Assembly: GCF_014145675.1 (NCBI RefSeq)
Contig: NZ_JACGZW010000003.1
Span: 372,001 to 436,000 of the forward strand
Length of the DNA stretch: 64,000 nt
Origin: Amycolatopsis dendrobii
GTDB lineage: Bacteria > Actinomycetota > Actinomycetes > Mycobacteriales > Pseudonocardiaceae
Reading direction: 5' to 3'
A model generated the notes under the pieces. The model was not told where the DNA came from. It saw nothing but the letters and a program-made list of their open reading frames with translations, and ran no database searches. A program made the translations under genes and the position numbers. Below are positions 40,631-49,820 of this stretch, piece after piece (within the stretch, counting starts at the first letter, position 1; the number at the start of each line of letters is the position of its first letter).

Positions 40631-40912
40631 CGCCCTCCCTCAACCCTGGGTGTGCAGGGCGACGAGCCTACCGAGCCGCGAAGCGGCGCTCTGCGCGCCG
40701 CGCCTGTGCTGTCCAGGCGCTCTCGCCGGCAGGCGGCGGCGAACCGCAGGACCGCGTCGAATTCGTCAACCCGGGTTGACTCTCCCGCCGGTGGGCGAAG
40801 GTGACTTTTCGCAGGTCAGCACGTTGACCTCTCAGCAGCGAACACCAGCTCGACCACCGCGCACCCTCCCGATAGCCCGGTGGGGTCCGCGGCGTTCCGA
40901 GCCGCCTCCGGT

Positions 40913-41296
40913 TCAGGCGTCGTTCGGGTCGACGTACAACTCGACCGTGACCTTGTGCTTCCCCTGGGCCGGGTCCAGTTCCACGCCTGCGCGAGCGCGA
41001 GGACCAGGGAAGAGCCCTTCCGCGCGGAGCGCATCCTTCACGCGATTGAGCAGCCGGTTAGCCGCGGCCTCGTCGTCGCCGGCCGACTGCCGTGGAGGCA
41101 GCTCCGGAATCTCGTCGTCCTCAATACGGATGAGCCGCCAACCATCGTCCAGGTCCCGCGTCTTCTCCTCCGCGTGAGTCGTGCACAGCTTGCGCCGCTT
41201 GTCTTTCGACCCGTCCTCGTACACGCAGTCGTACCAGTAGACGAGGCCGCCGCATTTTCCCGCGTGGCTGAAGGCCCAGTCGCATATCAAGTCCAT
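40913..41296 (-). CDS. Accessory protein of unknown function
   Basis: A 127-residue protein from ATG 41296. Cysteines and histidines near the start (LICDWAFSHAGKCGGLVYW, KLCTTHAEEK) suggest a metal site. The second half is helical, then a beta strand (HKVTVELYVDPNDA). No family was recognised. It is leftward, against the flanking structural genes. Confidence 0.58.
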   Translation of the reverse strand: MDLICDWAFSHAGKCGGLVYWYDCVYEDGSKDKRRKLCTTHAEEKTRDLDDGWRLIRIEDDEIPELPPRQSAGDDEAAANRLLNRVKDALRAEGLFPGPRARAGVELDPAQGKHKVTVELYVDPNDA

Positions 41297-41390
41297 TCGT
41301 CCAGCGTAGTCGCGATTTGTCGCGACCAGTGACCATCAGCGGCCGATTCGACCGTTCGGAACACGCCTGAGATCCGAGGAGGTTCGCGCC

Positions 41391-41612
41391 ATGGCCGCAC
41401 CCGACCATCACCCCGGCGACGGCGAGCACCTCAAGGAGTACTGGGCCTACGGCAAGGGTGCCGCCAAGATCCGCTGGAACACCCCCGGCGACTTCAACCG
41501 GTGCGTACACCACCTGGGCAAGTACGTGGCCGACCCGCAGGGAATGTGCAACGTCCTGCACCGCATGGCCACCGGCGCTCCGCCGGGCCACGCCCCCGGC
41601 GACAAGGCGTGA
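41391..41612 (+). CDS. Small conserved-type phage protein near terminase
   Basis: A 73-residue protein from ATG 41391 with GAGGAGG upstream. The sequence HLKEYWAYGKGAAKIRWNTP and FNRCVHHLGKYVADPQGMCN is familiar from proteins near actinophage structural genes, but has no assigned role. Confidence 0.65.
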   Translation: MAAPDHHPGDGEHLKEYWAYGKGAAKIRWNTPGDFNRCVHHLGKYVADPQGMCNVLHRMATGAPPGHAPGDKA

Positions 41613-41674
41613 AGACCTCCACGAGCTCATCTCCGCGCAGCGGCACCCGTTGCGCAGCAACGAAAGGCACCGCA

Positions 41675-42109
41675 ATGGGCCAGCGAGGACCGGTCGGCAA
41701 GCGCACCGACGAAATCATGGGCCACAAGACGAAAGCCGAACTCGCCGAACGCGAACAGGTCGCCGTCCCTGCCGAACAGGTCCCCGTCCCCGATGCGGAC
41801 CCGACCTGGCATCCGATCGCCCGCGAGTGGTTCGAGAGCCTCGGCGAATCCGGCCAGAGCCAATTCTTCGAGCCGTCCGACTGGGCCACCGCGCGATACG
41901 TCGCCGAAGCGATGCACCAGCACCTCCAGCGCGGTGCCTCGATGGGAGCCCAGATGTTTGCCGCGGTCATGTCGGCCGCGTCCGAGTTGCTTTCCACCGA
42001 GGGATCTCGCCGCCGGCTCCGACTCGAACTCCAGCGGGCTCAGCCCACGCAGCAGGACAACGCCGGAGTCACCGCCATCAACGAATACAAGCGAAGGATC
42101 ACCGGATGA
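41675..42109 (+). CDS. terS: Terminase small subunit
   Basis: A 144-residue protein from ATG 41675 (GAAAGGCACC site). It opens with MGQRGPVGKRTDEIMGHKTK, the start typical of P27-type small terminases. Then come PTWHPIAREWFESLGESGQ and a helical oligomerisation region (LQRAQPTQQDNAGVTAINEY). It recognises phage DNA and hands it to the large subunit. Four small genes separate it from the large subunit. Confidence 0.85.
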   Translation: MGQRGPVGKRTDEIMGHKTKAELAEREQVAVPAEQVPVPDADPTWHPIAREWFESLGESGQSQFFEPSDWATARYVAEAMHQHLQRGASMGAQMFAAVMSAASELLSTEGSRRRLRLELQRAQPTQQDNAGVTAINEYKRRITG

Positions 42110-42426
42110 CCAACATCCCCACCGTGAACCGGTTCGTCCTGTACACCCTCACTGCCCTGGACGCGGATACCGTCAACCGTCGCCGCGCCGACGCCGAGAA
42201 GCAGCGCATCGAGATCGGCGATTACCACGATGGCGTCGTTGTCCACGTCGGAAACACCGCGGAGGCCGGCCAGACGTTCCCGATGCTCATCGTCCGTGTG
42301 TGGGGCGACGCCGAAGACTCCGCGGTCAACGGACAGGTGTTCCTCGACGGGAACGACACCCTGTGGAAGACGTCAGTGCAAGCCGGCGAGGGCGCAGGCG
42401 CGTGGGTATGGCCGGTGCGCCGATGA
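42106..42426 (+). CDS. Small phage protein between terminase subunits
   Basis: A 106-residue protein from ATG 42106 (ATGA overlap). Beta-rich (VNRFVLYTLTALDADTVNRR, FPMLIVRVWGDAEDSAVNG). No family was recognised. Confidence 0.6.
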   Translation: MTNIPTVNRFVLYTLTALDADTVNRRRADAEKQRIEIGDYHDGVVVHVGNTAEAGQTFPMLIVRVWGDAEDSAVNGQVFLDGNDTLWKTSVQAGEGAGAWVWPVRR

Positions 42427-42629
42427 TCACGGCGAAGATCGCATGCACGCAGAAGCTCGACAACGGCGGCGAAGGAGAGGACCGGGCGACCGCGGTCACG
42501 TTCACGCTCACCGAGGACAACGAGAACACCGGAGTCGTCTCCGCCGTGGTCACCATGACCGTCACGGGCGAGGCGGGAGATCAGCTGGCCTACCGCCCGT
42601 ACACCCTTCAGATCGTCGAGAGCGAATGA
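42423..42629 (+). CDS. Small phage protein, tandem paralogue A
   Basis: A 68-residue protein from ATG 42423 (ATGA overlap). It shares the pattern MI-A-(A/C)-CTQKLDNGGEGEDR with the next gene product, which has CSQKLDDRGEGQDR. The two are a tandem duplication. The function is unknown. Confidence 0.6.
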   Translation: MITAKIACTQKLDNGGEGEDRATAVTFTLTEDNENTGVVSAVVTMTVTGEAGDQLAYRPYTLQIVESE

Positions 42630-42853
42630 TCGCCGCGCAGCTGACCTGCTCCCAGAAGCTGGACGACAGGGGCGAGGGTCAAGACCGGTTCGTCACCCTC
42701 GTGTTCACGACCGAGTACATCCTCGGCTACCACGACGATCTCGCCACCGAGATACCCGCCGCTTCCCTCTCCATCACGGTCAAGGGCTCGGCCGCAGACC
42801 TGTTCGAGATAGGCCAGCCCTACGACGTGAACATCACCGAGGAGGAAGAATGA
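42626..42853 (+). CDS. Small phage protein, tandem paralogue B
   Basis: A 75-residue protein from ATG 42626 (ATGA overlap), aligned with the preceding protein over the first 30 residues and the beta-rich end (SITVKGSAADLFEIGQPYDV). The function is unknown. Confidence 0.6.
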   Translation: MIAAQLTCSQKLDDRGEGQDRFVTLVFTTEYILGYHDDLATEIPAASLSITVKGSAADLFEIGQPYDVNITEEEE

Positions 42854-43059
42854 CGACGCGGTTCGTCCTGGAACGGACCGACGACGTCACCGGCATCACC
42901 GGGACCGGGATCGTTGCGGACGGAGTGGTCTGGCCGGGAGGCAAGGTCACGATCGTTTGGCGAGGCCCGCATTCCAGCATCGTGATCTGGCCGGACCTGG
43001 AGACCGCACTCGCCGTCCACGGCCACGACGGTGCGACGAAGGCCGTATTCATCGATTGA
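42850..43059 (+). CDS. Small phage protein of unknown function
   Basis: A 69-residue beta-rich protein from ATG 42850 (ATGA overlap), e.g. GGKVTIVWRGPHSSIVIWPD. No family was recognised. Confidence 0.58.
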   Translation: MTTRFVLERTDDVTGITGTGIVADGVVWPGGKVTIVWRGPHSSIVIWPDLETALAVHGHDGATKAVFID

Positions 43060-43093
43060 TCCTCCGCTCAGGAAAGAGAGGAGGTGATGCCCG

Positions 43094-44781
43094 ATGACCA
43101 CCCTTGAAACCCCCACGTACACACCCGTCCGGATCGGACCGACCTGGCAGCGCGACAAGACCGGCCGGTTCGTCCTCCCCGAACGGACGCTCGGCTGGCA
43201 GATCCTCGGCTGGACTGCCGATTGGCTCCAGCATGGCGACGGCCGCCCTTGGCGCTACACCAACGAACAAGCCCGGCTCACGCTCTGGTGGTACGCGATC
43301 GACCACAACGGACGGTTCGTCTACCGCGATGGCGTCGTCCAACGACTCAAGGGCTGGGGCAGACCGGCAAGGACCCTCTCTTGGCGACCTGGTCGGCGGT
43401 CGAATTCGTTGGGCCGTGCAGGTTTTCGCATTTTGACGAAGATGGTGACCCGGTTGCGAAGCAGCATCCCGAGGCGTGGGTCCAAATCGCCGCGGTCAGC
43501 AAGGACCAGACGCGCAACACGATGACTTTGTTCCCGCAGATTTTCACCAAGCGGGCGCTTCAGCGGTACCGGATCGATCTCGGCAAGGAGATCATCTACG
43601 CCGACCACGGCCGCGCGCGCATCGAAGCGGTCACCTCCTCGCCCCGCGCTCTCGAAGGCGGCCGGCCGACGAGCGTCGTCAAGAACGAGACGCACCACTG
43701 GCTTCTCAGCAACGAGGGCCACGAGATGGACAGCGTCATCGACCGGAACGCGACGAAGAGCAATGACGGCAGCACGCGGCCGATCGCGATCACCAACGCG
43801 TACGAGCCGTCCGAAGACAGCGTGGCCCAACGGGCTCGGGAAGCGTACGAGGAAGCGCAAGTTCTCGGGATTCCGCACGGGATCATGTACGACTCGCTGG
43901 AAGCGCCGCCCGAAGCGCCGCTTTCGATCGAGGCAGCCCCAGCCGTCATCGAAGCCGTGCGAGGGGATTCGCACTGGCTCTCAACGGATCGCATCGTCGC
44001 GGCCATCGCCGACCGCCGTAACCCGCCGAGTCGCTCGCGGCGCTTCTGGTACAACCAGATCGTCGCCGCGGAAGACGCGTGGATCGATCTGAAGGACTTC
44101 GATCTCTGCCAGGCTGGGGACGAGGTTCTGCCGCTTGCGCCCGGTGATGAAGTCGTTCTCTTCGCCGACATGTCCAAATCGGACGATGCCACCGGGATCG
44201 TCGCGTGTCGCCTGTCCGATGGGCTGGTCGGGGTGGTCGGGATGTGGCAGCGCCCGCCCGGCAGCCGCGGTGACGGGTGGCTCGCGCCGCGCGAATCCGT
44301 GGACCAGGCCGTGGCCGCTGCGTTCGAGACCTACCGCATTGTCGCGTTCTTCGGCGACCCCAGCCACACCCTGGACGACGAGACCCAGGAACGCTACTGG
44401 GACGCCATGTTCGACGAATGGCACCGGCGGTACGGCGCTCAGCTCGAACTGTGGGCCGAAGGCGGCCAGCGGCAGGGACACGCCGTGATGTGGGACATGA
44501 CCAGTCCACAACGGACCGCCCAGTTCACCGCCGCCGCCGAACGCTGCGCCCTGGAGATCGGCGAACACACCCTTCTCCACGAGGGAGACGGCCGCCTGCG
44601 TGCGCACGCCCGCAACGCGAAGCGCTACCCGAACCGCTACGGCGTCTCCTTGTGGAAGGGGCACCGCGAGTCCAAGAAGAAGATCGACCTCGCCGTCTGC
44701 ATGGTCGGTGCCCGCATGGTGCGCCGCCTGGTGCTCAACAATCCCAGCCGCCGCAGGAAGCGGTCAGGGCGCGTCTGGTGA
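43094..44781 (+). CDS. terL: Terminase large subunit, interrupted by a frameshift in the P-loop
   Basis: Translation starts at ATG 43094 behind a strong GAGGAGG and reads TGRFVLPERTLGWQILGW ... VYRDGVVQRLKGWG. At about 43360 the coding sequence passes to the next frame, continuing TGKDPLLATWSAVEFVGPCR to the stop at 44779-44781. Restoring one base (GGGGCAAGACC for GGGGCAGACC) gives KGWGKTGKDPLLA, an ATPase P-loop, and about 562 residues. Removing 8 bases to give KGWGKDPLLA is the other option. The later parts (FADMSKSDDATGIVACRL, FGDPSHTLDDETQERYW) look like the nuclease domain. Sequencing error, decay or real recoding cannot be separated here. Confidence 0.85.
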
Positions 44782-45429
44782 CGACGCGTTCTCCGCTTCG
44801 GATCGCGGCTCGTCCGGGCAGTCATCCGAGTTCGCTAGGTCGCGCTCGACCTCGTTGTGCCGCTGCTCCAGCTTTCGGAGTGTGCGGAAGTACGACCAGG
44901 GCCGGTAGGGACTCAATGTCAGCACGGTGTAGGTCGAAACGAACTCCTCGATCAGCGCGCTCCATAGTTGCTCAATCCGCGGACCCATCCCCAGCTTTTC
45001 CGGTCGCGGTTCTTTCATGGTCTCCATCTTGTGGAGCCCGCTGGACTCGTACATCTCCGCGAGGACCGTCAGCACCTGCACCTTCCCGGGGCTGCCGAGC
45101 ACGTACTTGCTCGCGAGCTTGCGCTGTCGCTTGGTGAGCAGGTACTCGAACTTGAGAAGGCTCGGGTACAGCTCGGAAATGTCGTCGCGGGTGCTTTCCA
45201 GCGCTGCCTTTCCCAGGTGGAACCCGATCCCTGTCTGCGCCAGCATCGCTATCCGGCTGGCCTCGTTCGTCAGGGCGAACAGCTTCGCCATCAGCTTCCG
45301 GCGTTCTCGGTTCCCTTCGACAATCCGATCCTTGCGGGCTTCCAACTGCGGTTTCGCCAGGTACTCGATGACCATCGTTACGAATGCCGCAGTGATCGCG
45401 CTGACCAGCGCTGTTTGGGCTTGAACCAC
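44764..45429 (-). CDS. Membrane-anchored accessory protein, antisense between terminase and portal
   Basis: A 221-residue protein with GTG start at 45429. One N-terminal membrane segment (LVSAITAAFVTMVIEYLA) followed by a long helical cytoplasmic domain (KLMAKLFALTNEASRIAMLA). It is encoded against the structural genes, overlaps the terminase 3' end by 18 bases and ends 74 bases before the portal gene. This is the standard position and orientation of a moron, expressed in the lysogen. The function is unknown; exclusion or defence is a guess. Confidence 0.65.
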   Translation of the reverse strand: MVQAQTALVSAITAAFVTMVIEYLAKPQLEARKDRIVEGNRERRKLMAKLFALTNEASRIAMLAQTGIGFHLGKAALESTRDDISELYPSLLKFEYLLTKRQRKLASKYVLGSPGKVQVLTVLAEMYESSGLHKMETMKEPRPEKLGMGPRIEQLWSALIEEFVSTYTVLTLSPYRPWSYFRTLRKLEQRHNEVERDLANSDDCPDEPRSEAENASSPDAP

Positions 45430-45503
45430 CGCGTGATCTTACTGCCGACCCGCCGCGAGCACCGGCCTTTTGCATCCACCGCCGAGTTCCTGAAGGGGGC
45501 GCG

Positions 45504-46865
45504 ATGCTGAGCCGAACGACCGTCGTGGAACTCGTCAAGGACCAGATGTTTCCCGGCTGGCTCGACGAGCGCGAGCGGCTCGACCGGATCGACCGCTGGT
45601 ACCGGTGGACCCAGGACGACATCAAGCTGCCCCGGCGGGCCACGCCCGAGCTGCGTGCGCTCGCCGAGATGAGCAAGATTCCGTGGCTCGGTCTTGTTGT
45701 GACCTCGGTCAGCCAGTGCATGTACGTGGACGGCTACCGGTCCCCGCTCGATGCGTCCCGTCCGGACGGCGAGGTCTCTCCGGCGTGGAAGACGTGGCAC
45801 TCCAACGGTTTCGACCAGCGCCAGGTTGCCGTGCACCGCGCCGCGCTGGCCTACGGGTACTCCTACGTCCGCGTTCTGCCCGGCGAGGACCACGAGGGCA
45901 AGCGTTCGGTGATGCGCGGTGTCTCGCCGCGGAAATGCTATGCGCTGTACCAGGACCCGGCGGACGACGACTGGCCGATGTACGTCATCCAGGTGGCGAA
46001 GGCCGACAAGGGCGGCTACCTGATCTCCCTCTTTGACGAGGAAGACGTCCATTACGTCAGCATGGACAGCTCCACGTCCAAGCCGGAATGGGTCTCCGCG
46101 GAAACCCACGGAGCGGGAGTGACTCCGTTCGTCCGCTATTCCAACATGCTCGACCTCGAAGGCCGGTCCGCCGGCGAGGTGGAGCCGTTCATCCCGGCAG
46201 CGGCCCGCGTCAACAAGACCAGCTTCGACCGGTTGGTGACGCAGCACTTCAGTTCGTGGAAGGTTCGCACTGTCTCGGGCATGGCGCAGCCGGACACCGA
46301 AGAGGAAGCCAACCGCAAGAAGCTCCAGTTGCGGCAGGAAGACCTCCTCGTCGCCGAAGACCCGGACACCCGGTTCGGGACGCTGGACGAGTCGCCGCTG
46401 ACGGGCTTCATCGATTCGTGGCGGTCCGATGTGGAGGCTCTCGCCGCGGTCACGCAGACTCCGACGCACACGCTCACCGGGCAGCTGGTCAACCTCTCCG
46501 CCGAGGCGCTGGCCGCGGCTCGCGCCGGGCTGACGCAGAAAGTCGCGGAGCGGCAGAAGAGCTTCGGGCGCAGCCACGGGCAGACCCTCCGTCTCTCCGC
46601 CCTCCTTGAAGGCCATGAGGACGAAGCCCATGACGTGCTCGCCCGCGTCACCTGGCAGGACATGGAAGTCCGCTCCATCGCCCAGGCAGTGGACGCTTGG
46701 GGCAAGGCGGCCACGATGCTCCAGGTCCCCGTGCAGGCCCTGTGGCAGCGGCTGCCCGGCGTCGAGAAATCCGACGTGGACGAATGGGAGCGCATGGCCG
46801 AACAGGCTGACCCGGTCGCGCGCATGACGAAAACACTGGCAGACCAGGCGAATCCGGTTGAGTGA
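45504..46865 (+). CDS. Phage portal protein (SPP1 gp6-like)
   Basis: A 453-residue protein from ATG 45504 (GAAGGGGG site). Typical portal features: RRATPELRALAEMSKIPWLG, LVVTSVSQCMYVDGY, VHRAALAYGYSYVRVLPG and a long C-terminal helical region with LTGQLVNLSAEALAAARAGL. Twelve copies form the DNA entry ring at one capsid vertex. It is followed by the MuF-like gene three bases later. Confidence 0.92.
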   Translation: MLSRTTVVELVKDQMFPGWLDERERLDRIDRWYRWTQDDIKLPRRATPELRALAEMSKIPWLGLVVTSVSQCMYVDGYRSPLDASRPDGEVSPAWKTWHSNGFDQRQVAVHRAALAYGYSYVRVLPGEDHEGKRSVMRGVSPRKCYALYQDPADDDWPMYVIQVAKADKGGYLISLFDEEDVHYVSMDSSTSKPEWVSAETHGAGVTPFVRYSNMLDLEGRSAGEVEPFIPAAARVNKTSFDRLVTQHFSSWKVRTVSGMAQPDTEEEANRKKLQLRQEDLLVAEDPDTRFGTLDESPLTGFIDSWRSDVEALAAVTQTPTHTLTGQLVNLSAEALAAARAGLTQKVAERQKSFGRSHGQTLRLSALLEGHEDEAHDVLARVTWQDMEVRSIAQAVDAWGKAATMLQVPVQALWQRLPGVEKSDVDEWERMAEQADPVARMTKTLADQANPVE

Positions 46866-46868
46866 GCC

Positions 46869-47687
46869 ATGGCGGAGACCGTTGCCGGCGTTCGGCTGAC
46901 CCAGCGCTACCGCAGGAAGCAGCTCGCCCTGCGGGCGGAGTTTCTTCAGCAGCTGCACGAGGCATGGCCGCTGCTCGACCCGTTGCGCCTCGACGCCACG
47001 GCGCGGGCCTGGCTGAATCTCATGACCGATCTCGTCCTGGCGTACCGGGCCAAGTCCGTGGCGCTCTCGCTGGACTACTACGACAAGTTCCGCAAGGCGG
47101 AGACGGACCACGGCAGCTTCCACGCCAGCTACCTGCGCGACGTCGTGATCCCCAATCTGGAGCAGATTCGCGCGTCGCTCATCGCCACCGGCCCGGCGAA
47201 AATCAAGCACGACACGATGGCAGGCGAGCACGACCTCGACGCCATCGCGCGTAACGCGATGGTGGAGGTGGCCGGCGCGGGCACGCGGCTGGTCGTCGGC
47301 GGAGGCAGGGACGCCATCGACGAGGCCGTGCACGCCGACAAGCAAGCCGTCGGGTTCGCGCGCGTCCTCGGCCCGAAACCCTGCTACTGGTGCGCGATGC
47401 TCGCCTCGCGCGGACCCGTCTACCGCTCCGCCGAAGTCGCGATCCGCACTACCACGCGCAGCAAGCGCGGCCCCGGCGAGAAATACCACGACCACTGCAT
47501 GTGCCAGGTCGAGCCGTTGTTCCGGCATCTGCCCAAGGACGAGTGGCCAGAACCCATGCGCGACCTCAACGCGCTGTGGGCGAAGGCCAAAGAAGACACC
47601 AGCGGCCGGAAGACGATCAACGTCTTCCGTTCCCTGTTTGAAGCCCGGGGATCGGGCGAGATCCCCGCACAGCGCACGCCGCGCTGA
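46869..47687 (+). CDS. MuF-like head morphogenesis protein
   Basis: A 272-residue protein from ATG 46869. The N-terminal half is helical and probably binds the portal. The C-terminal half has CYWCAMLASRGPVYRSAEVA and GEKYHDHCMCQVEPLF, the Cys/His pattern of actinophage MuF-type minor head proteins, which are injected or line the portal. Fits its position between portal and scaffold. Confidence 0.82.
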   Translation: MAETVAGVRLTQRYRRKQLALRAEFLQQLHEAWPLLDPLRLDATARAWLNLMTDLVLAYRAKSVALSLDYYDKFRKAETDHGSFHASYLRDVVIPNLEQIRASLIATGPAKIKHDTMAGEHDLDAIARNAMVEVAGAGTRLVVGGGRDAIDEAVHADKQAVGFARVLGPKPCYWCAMLASRGPVYRSAEVAIRTTTRSKRGPGEKYHDHCMCQVEPLFRHLPKDEWPEPMRDLNALWAKAKEDTSGRKTINVFRSLFEARGSGEIPAQRTPR

Positions 47688-47701
47688 CCCCCATCCACCC
47701 C

Positions 47702-47728
47702 GGCCGCCCGTCGCAACGACGCGCGGCC
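47702..47728 (+). repeat. Hairpin upstream of the scaffold gene
   Basis: GGCCGC and GCGGCC outer arms with CGTCG/CGACG inner arms, one mismatch and a CAA loop, 14 bases after the MuF stop. It may act as a processing site or weak terminator that separates head-gene expression levels. Confidence 0.5.
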
Positions 47729-47753
47729 AGCCCGCAATGGGAGGACGTCCCGA

Positions 47754-48332
47754 ATGGACGACGACAACGGCACCGCCAACCCCGACGAGCAGCCGGACGA
47801 GCAGACCGACAGCAACCGGGACGGCAAGCCGGAGCACGCCGAGCAGGAGCCCGACAAGGACGGTGACGCCGAGAAGCTCGGCGACGCCGGAAAGCGAGCC
47901 TTGGACGCGATGAAGCGGGAGCGCAACGCGGCCCGCAAGGACCGGCAGCAGCTGCTCGACAAGCTCAAGGAATACGAAGACCGCGATAAGTCCGAGTCCC
48001 AGCGCCTCCAGGAGGCTGCTGACGAGGCCAAGACGCGCGCCGCACGGGCCGAGTCGAACGCCGCGAAGTTGCAGATGGCTCTCGACCGCGCCCCCGAGGG
48101 CGCGAGCCTCGCGCACATCAAGGCCGTGGCCAAGCGGATCTCCGGCGAGACCGAAGAAGAGCTTGAGGCCGACTGCGACGAACTGTTCGGGCTGTTCGCC
48201 CCGCACCAGGAATCCATCAAGAAAGAACCGCCAGGGAAGCCGCGGGAACGGCTGTCCGGAGGCGGCGATCCCGACGACGAGCCGGAGGAAATGGACCCGC
48301 GCAAGCTCGCGGACTCCATCGGCCGCCATTGA
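47754..48332 (+). CDS. Capsid scaffolding protein
   Basis: A 192-residue protein from ATG 47754 (GGGAGG site). A very acidic N-terminus, a long coiled coil (RALDAMKRERNAARKDRQQL ... YEDRDKSESQRLQEAADEAK) and a charged C-terminus directly before the capsid gene. This is the standard scaffold pattern; it guides procapsid assembly and is removed later. Confidence 0.85.
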   Translation: MDDDNGTANPDEQPDEQTDSNRDGKPEHAEQEPDKDGDAEKLGDAGKRALDAMKRERNAARKDRQQLLDKLKEYEDRDKSESQRLQEAADEAKTRAARAESNAAKLQMALDRAPEGASLAHIKAVAKRISGETEEELEADCDELFGLFAPHQESIKKEPPGKPRERLSGGGDPDDEPEEMDPRKLADSIGRH

Positions 48333-48405
48333 TCTCGAATCGCACGATCGCAACGCACGGAGAGCCGCGCGGGCCGCTGGCGGTCCATGACCCGAGGAGG
48401 TCAAC

Positions 48406-49338
48406 GTGGCTAACACGTTTCTCAAGGCGAACAAGATCGCCGCGGCAGCGCTCGGACTCTTGCAGCGGGAGATTGTTCTCCCGGCGCTGGTCTGGCGCGA
48501 CGCAGCCGGCGATTTCGCCCAGGCCGCCGGGGACACTATTTCGATCCGTGTCCCGGCGCGCACTACCGCCCGGTCGCGCACTCTGCGCGGCGCTCGCCCG
48601 ACCACGAGCGAGGGTGCGGGCATCATCACCATGGACGAGCTGACCGAGACCAAGATCGATGTCACGCTCGACGAGGATCTGTACTCGGCGATTCCGATCA
48701 CCGATGAGGAACTGACGCTCGACATCACGAACTTCGGGCAGCAGATCCTCGCGCCTCAGGTGCGTGCGGTCGCCGAAGGCTTGGAAAACAAGCTCGCGGC
48801 GGAAATGACCGGCGCGACCTACGCGACCACGCTCACCCTCGACACCGCCGACCCGTACAAGACGCTCGTGGACGCCCGGGTCGCGCTCAACAAGAGCAAC
48901 GTTCCCATGAGCGAACGCACGTGCGTCGTCGGCGCGGACCTGGAAGGCATTTTCCTGAAGTCCGAGCATCTTTCGATGGCGGACAAGTCCGGTTCGGACA
49001 GCGCGCTGCGTGACGCCGTGATCGGCCGCGTCGCGGGCTTCGGCAACATCTACGTCAGCAACGCGCTGCCGCCGAACGTCGGTTTTTGTTTCCACCGAAC
49101 GGCTTACGTTCTGTCAATGCGGGCTCCGGCGATCCCGGACGGAGCGAGCTACGGACGGAGCCAGGCGTACCAGGGTCTCGCAATGCGGTGGCTGAGGGAC
49201 TATGACTTCAGGAACGTTCAGGACCGGTCCCTTGTGGACACTTACGCGGGGACGAACATCGTCGCCGACGGCCCGGACGGTCCCGACGCCGACAGCGACC
49301 CGGACTTCGTGCGCGCAATCAAGATCACCGCGGCGTAA
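48406..49338 (+). CDS. Major capsid protein
   Basis: A 310-residue protein with GTG start at 48406 behind GAGGAGG. It opens with ANTFLKANKIAAAALGLLQR, then IVLPALVWRDAAGDF and AAGDTISIRVPARTTARSRT, the pattern of P22 coat-like actinophage capsid proteins. QAYQGLAMRWLRDYDFRNVQ near the end is also typical. It follows the scaffold gene. HK97 fold is expected from the family. Confidence 0.9.
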   Translation: MANTFLKANKIAAAALGLLQREIVLPALVWRDAAGDFAQAAGDTISIRVPARTTARSRTLRGARPTTSEGAGIITMDELTETKIDVTLDEDLYSAIPITDEELTLDITNFGQQILAPQVRAVAEGLENKLAAEMTGATYATTLTLDTADPYKTLVDARVALNKSNVPMSERTCVVGADLEGIFLKSEHLSMADKSGSDSALRDAVIGRVAGFGNIYVSNALPPNVGFCFHRTAYVLSMRAPAIPDGASYGRSQAYQGLAMRWLRDYDFRNVQDRSLVDTYAGTNIVADGPDGPDADSDPDFVRAIKITAA

Positions 49339-49349
49339 AGGGGGCGGTC

Positions 49350-49820
49350 ATGCTCCCCGCGCTGGCTCCGATCGAGGATCTCGAAGCCCGTCTCGGGCTG
49401 GACCCGGACGCACTTATCGGGTCGGAGAAGTCCCGGGCACAGGCTGCGCTGGACGATGCCTCAGCCCTGGTTCGCGAGGAGACTCGGCAAGACTGGGTGG
49501 ACCCCGTCACGGGCGAGGTCACCGCTCCGGCTCCGCTCGTCCGCGTCGTCCTCGGCGCGGCTCTGCGGACCTACCGCAATCCGGACGCCGAGATCTCCCA
49601 AACGCTCGGCCCGTTCGCACGCACGCTCAAGGCTGCGGAGGTCGGGGTGTATCTCACTCCACCCGAGCTGGCGATCGTTCGCAGGTATCGCAAGGAAGCC
49701 AGCGGACTGTGGACGCAGGGAACCACTCGGGGCGAGCACTGGGACAGCACGCTCTACGCCGAAGACCAGTTCGGTTGCGAGCTGTTCCCGATCGGGACGG
49801 TGGACAAGCCATGGCTGTGA
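49350..49820 (+). CDS. Head-tail connector protein
   Basis: A 156-residue protein from ATG 49350. LAPIEDLEARLGLDPDALIG and AQAALDDASALVREETRQDW match gp6/gp15-type head completion proteins, which attach under the portal. Overlaps the next gene by ten bases. Confidence 0.78.
   Translation: MLPALAPIEDLEARLGLDPDALIGSEKSRAQAALDDASALVREETRQDWVDPVTGEVTAPAPLVRVVLGAALRTYRNPDAEISQTLGPFARTLKAAEVGVYLTPPELAIVRRYRKEASGLWTQGTTRGEHWDSTLYAEDQFGCELFPIGTVDKPWL

Noticed and set aside
45378..48728. 1116-codon open frame on the - strand
   Set aside because: It lies antisense to portal, MuF, scaffold and capsid genes and shows only the codon-mirror composition typical of GC-rich DNA.
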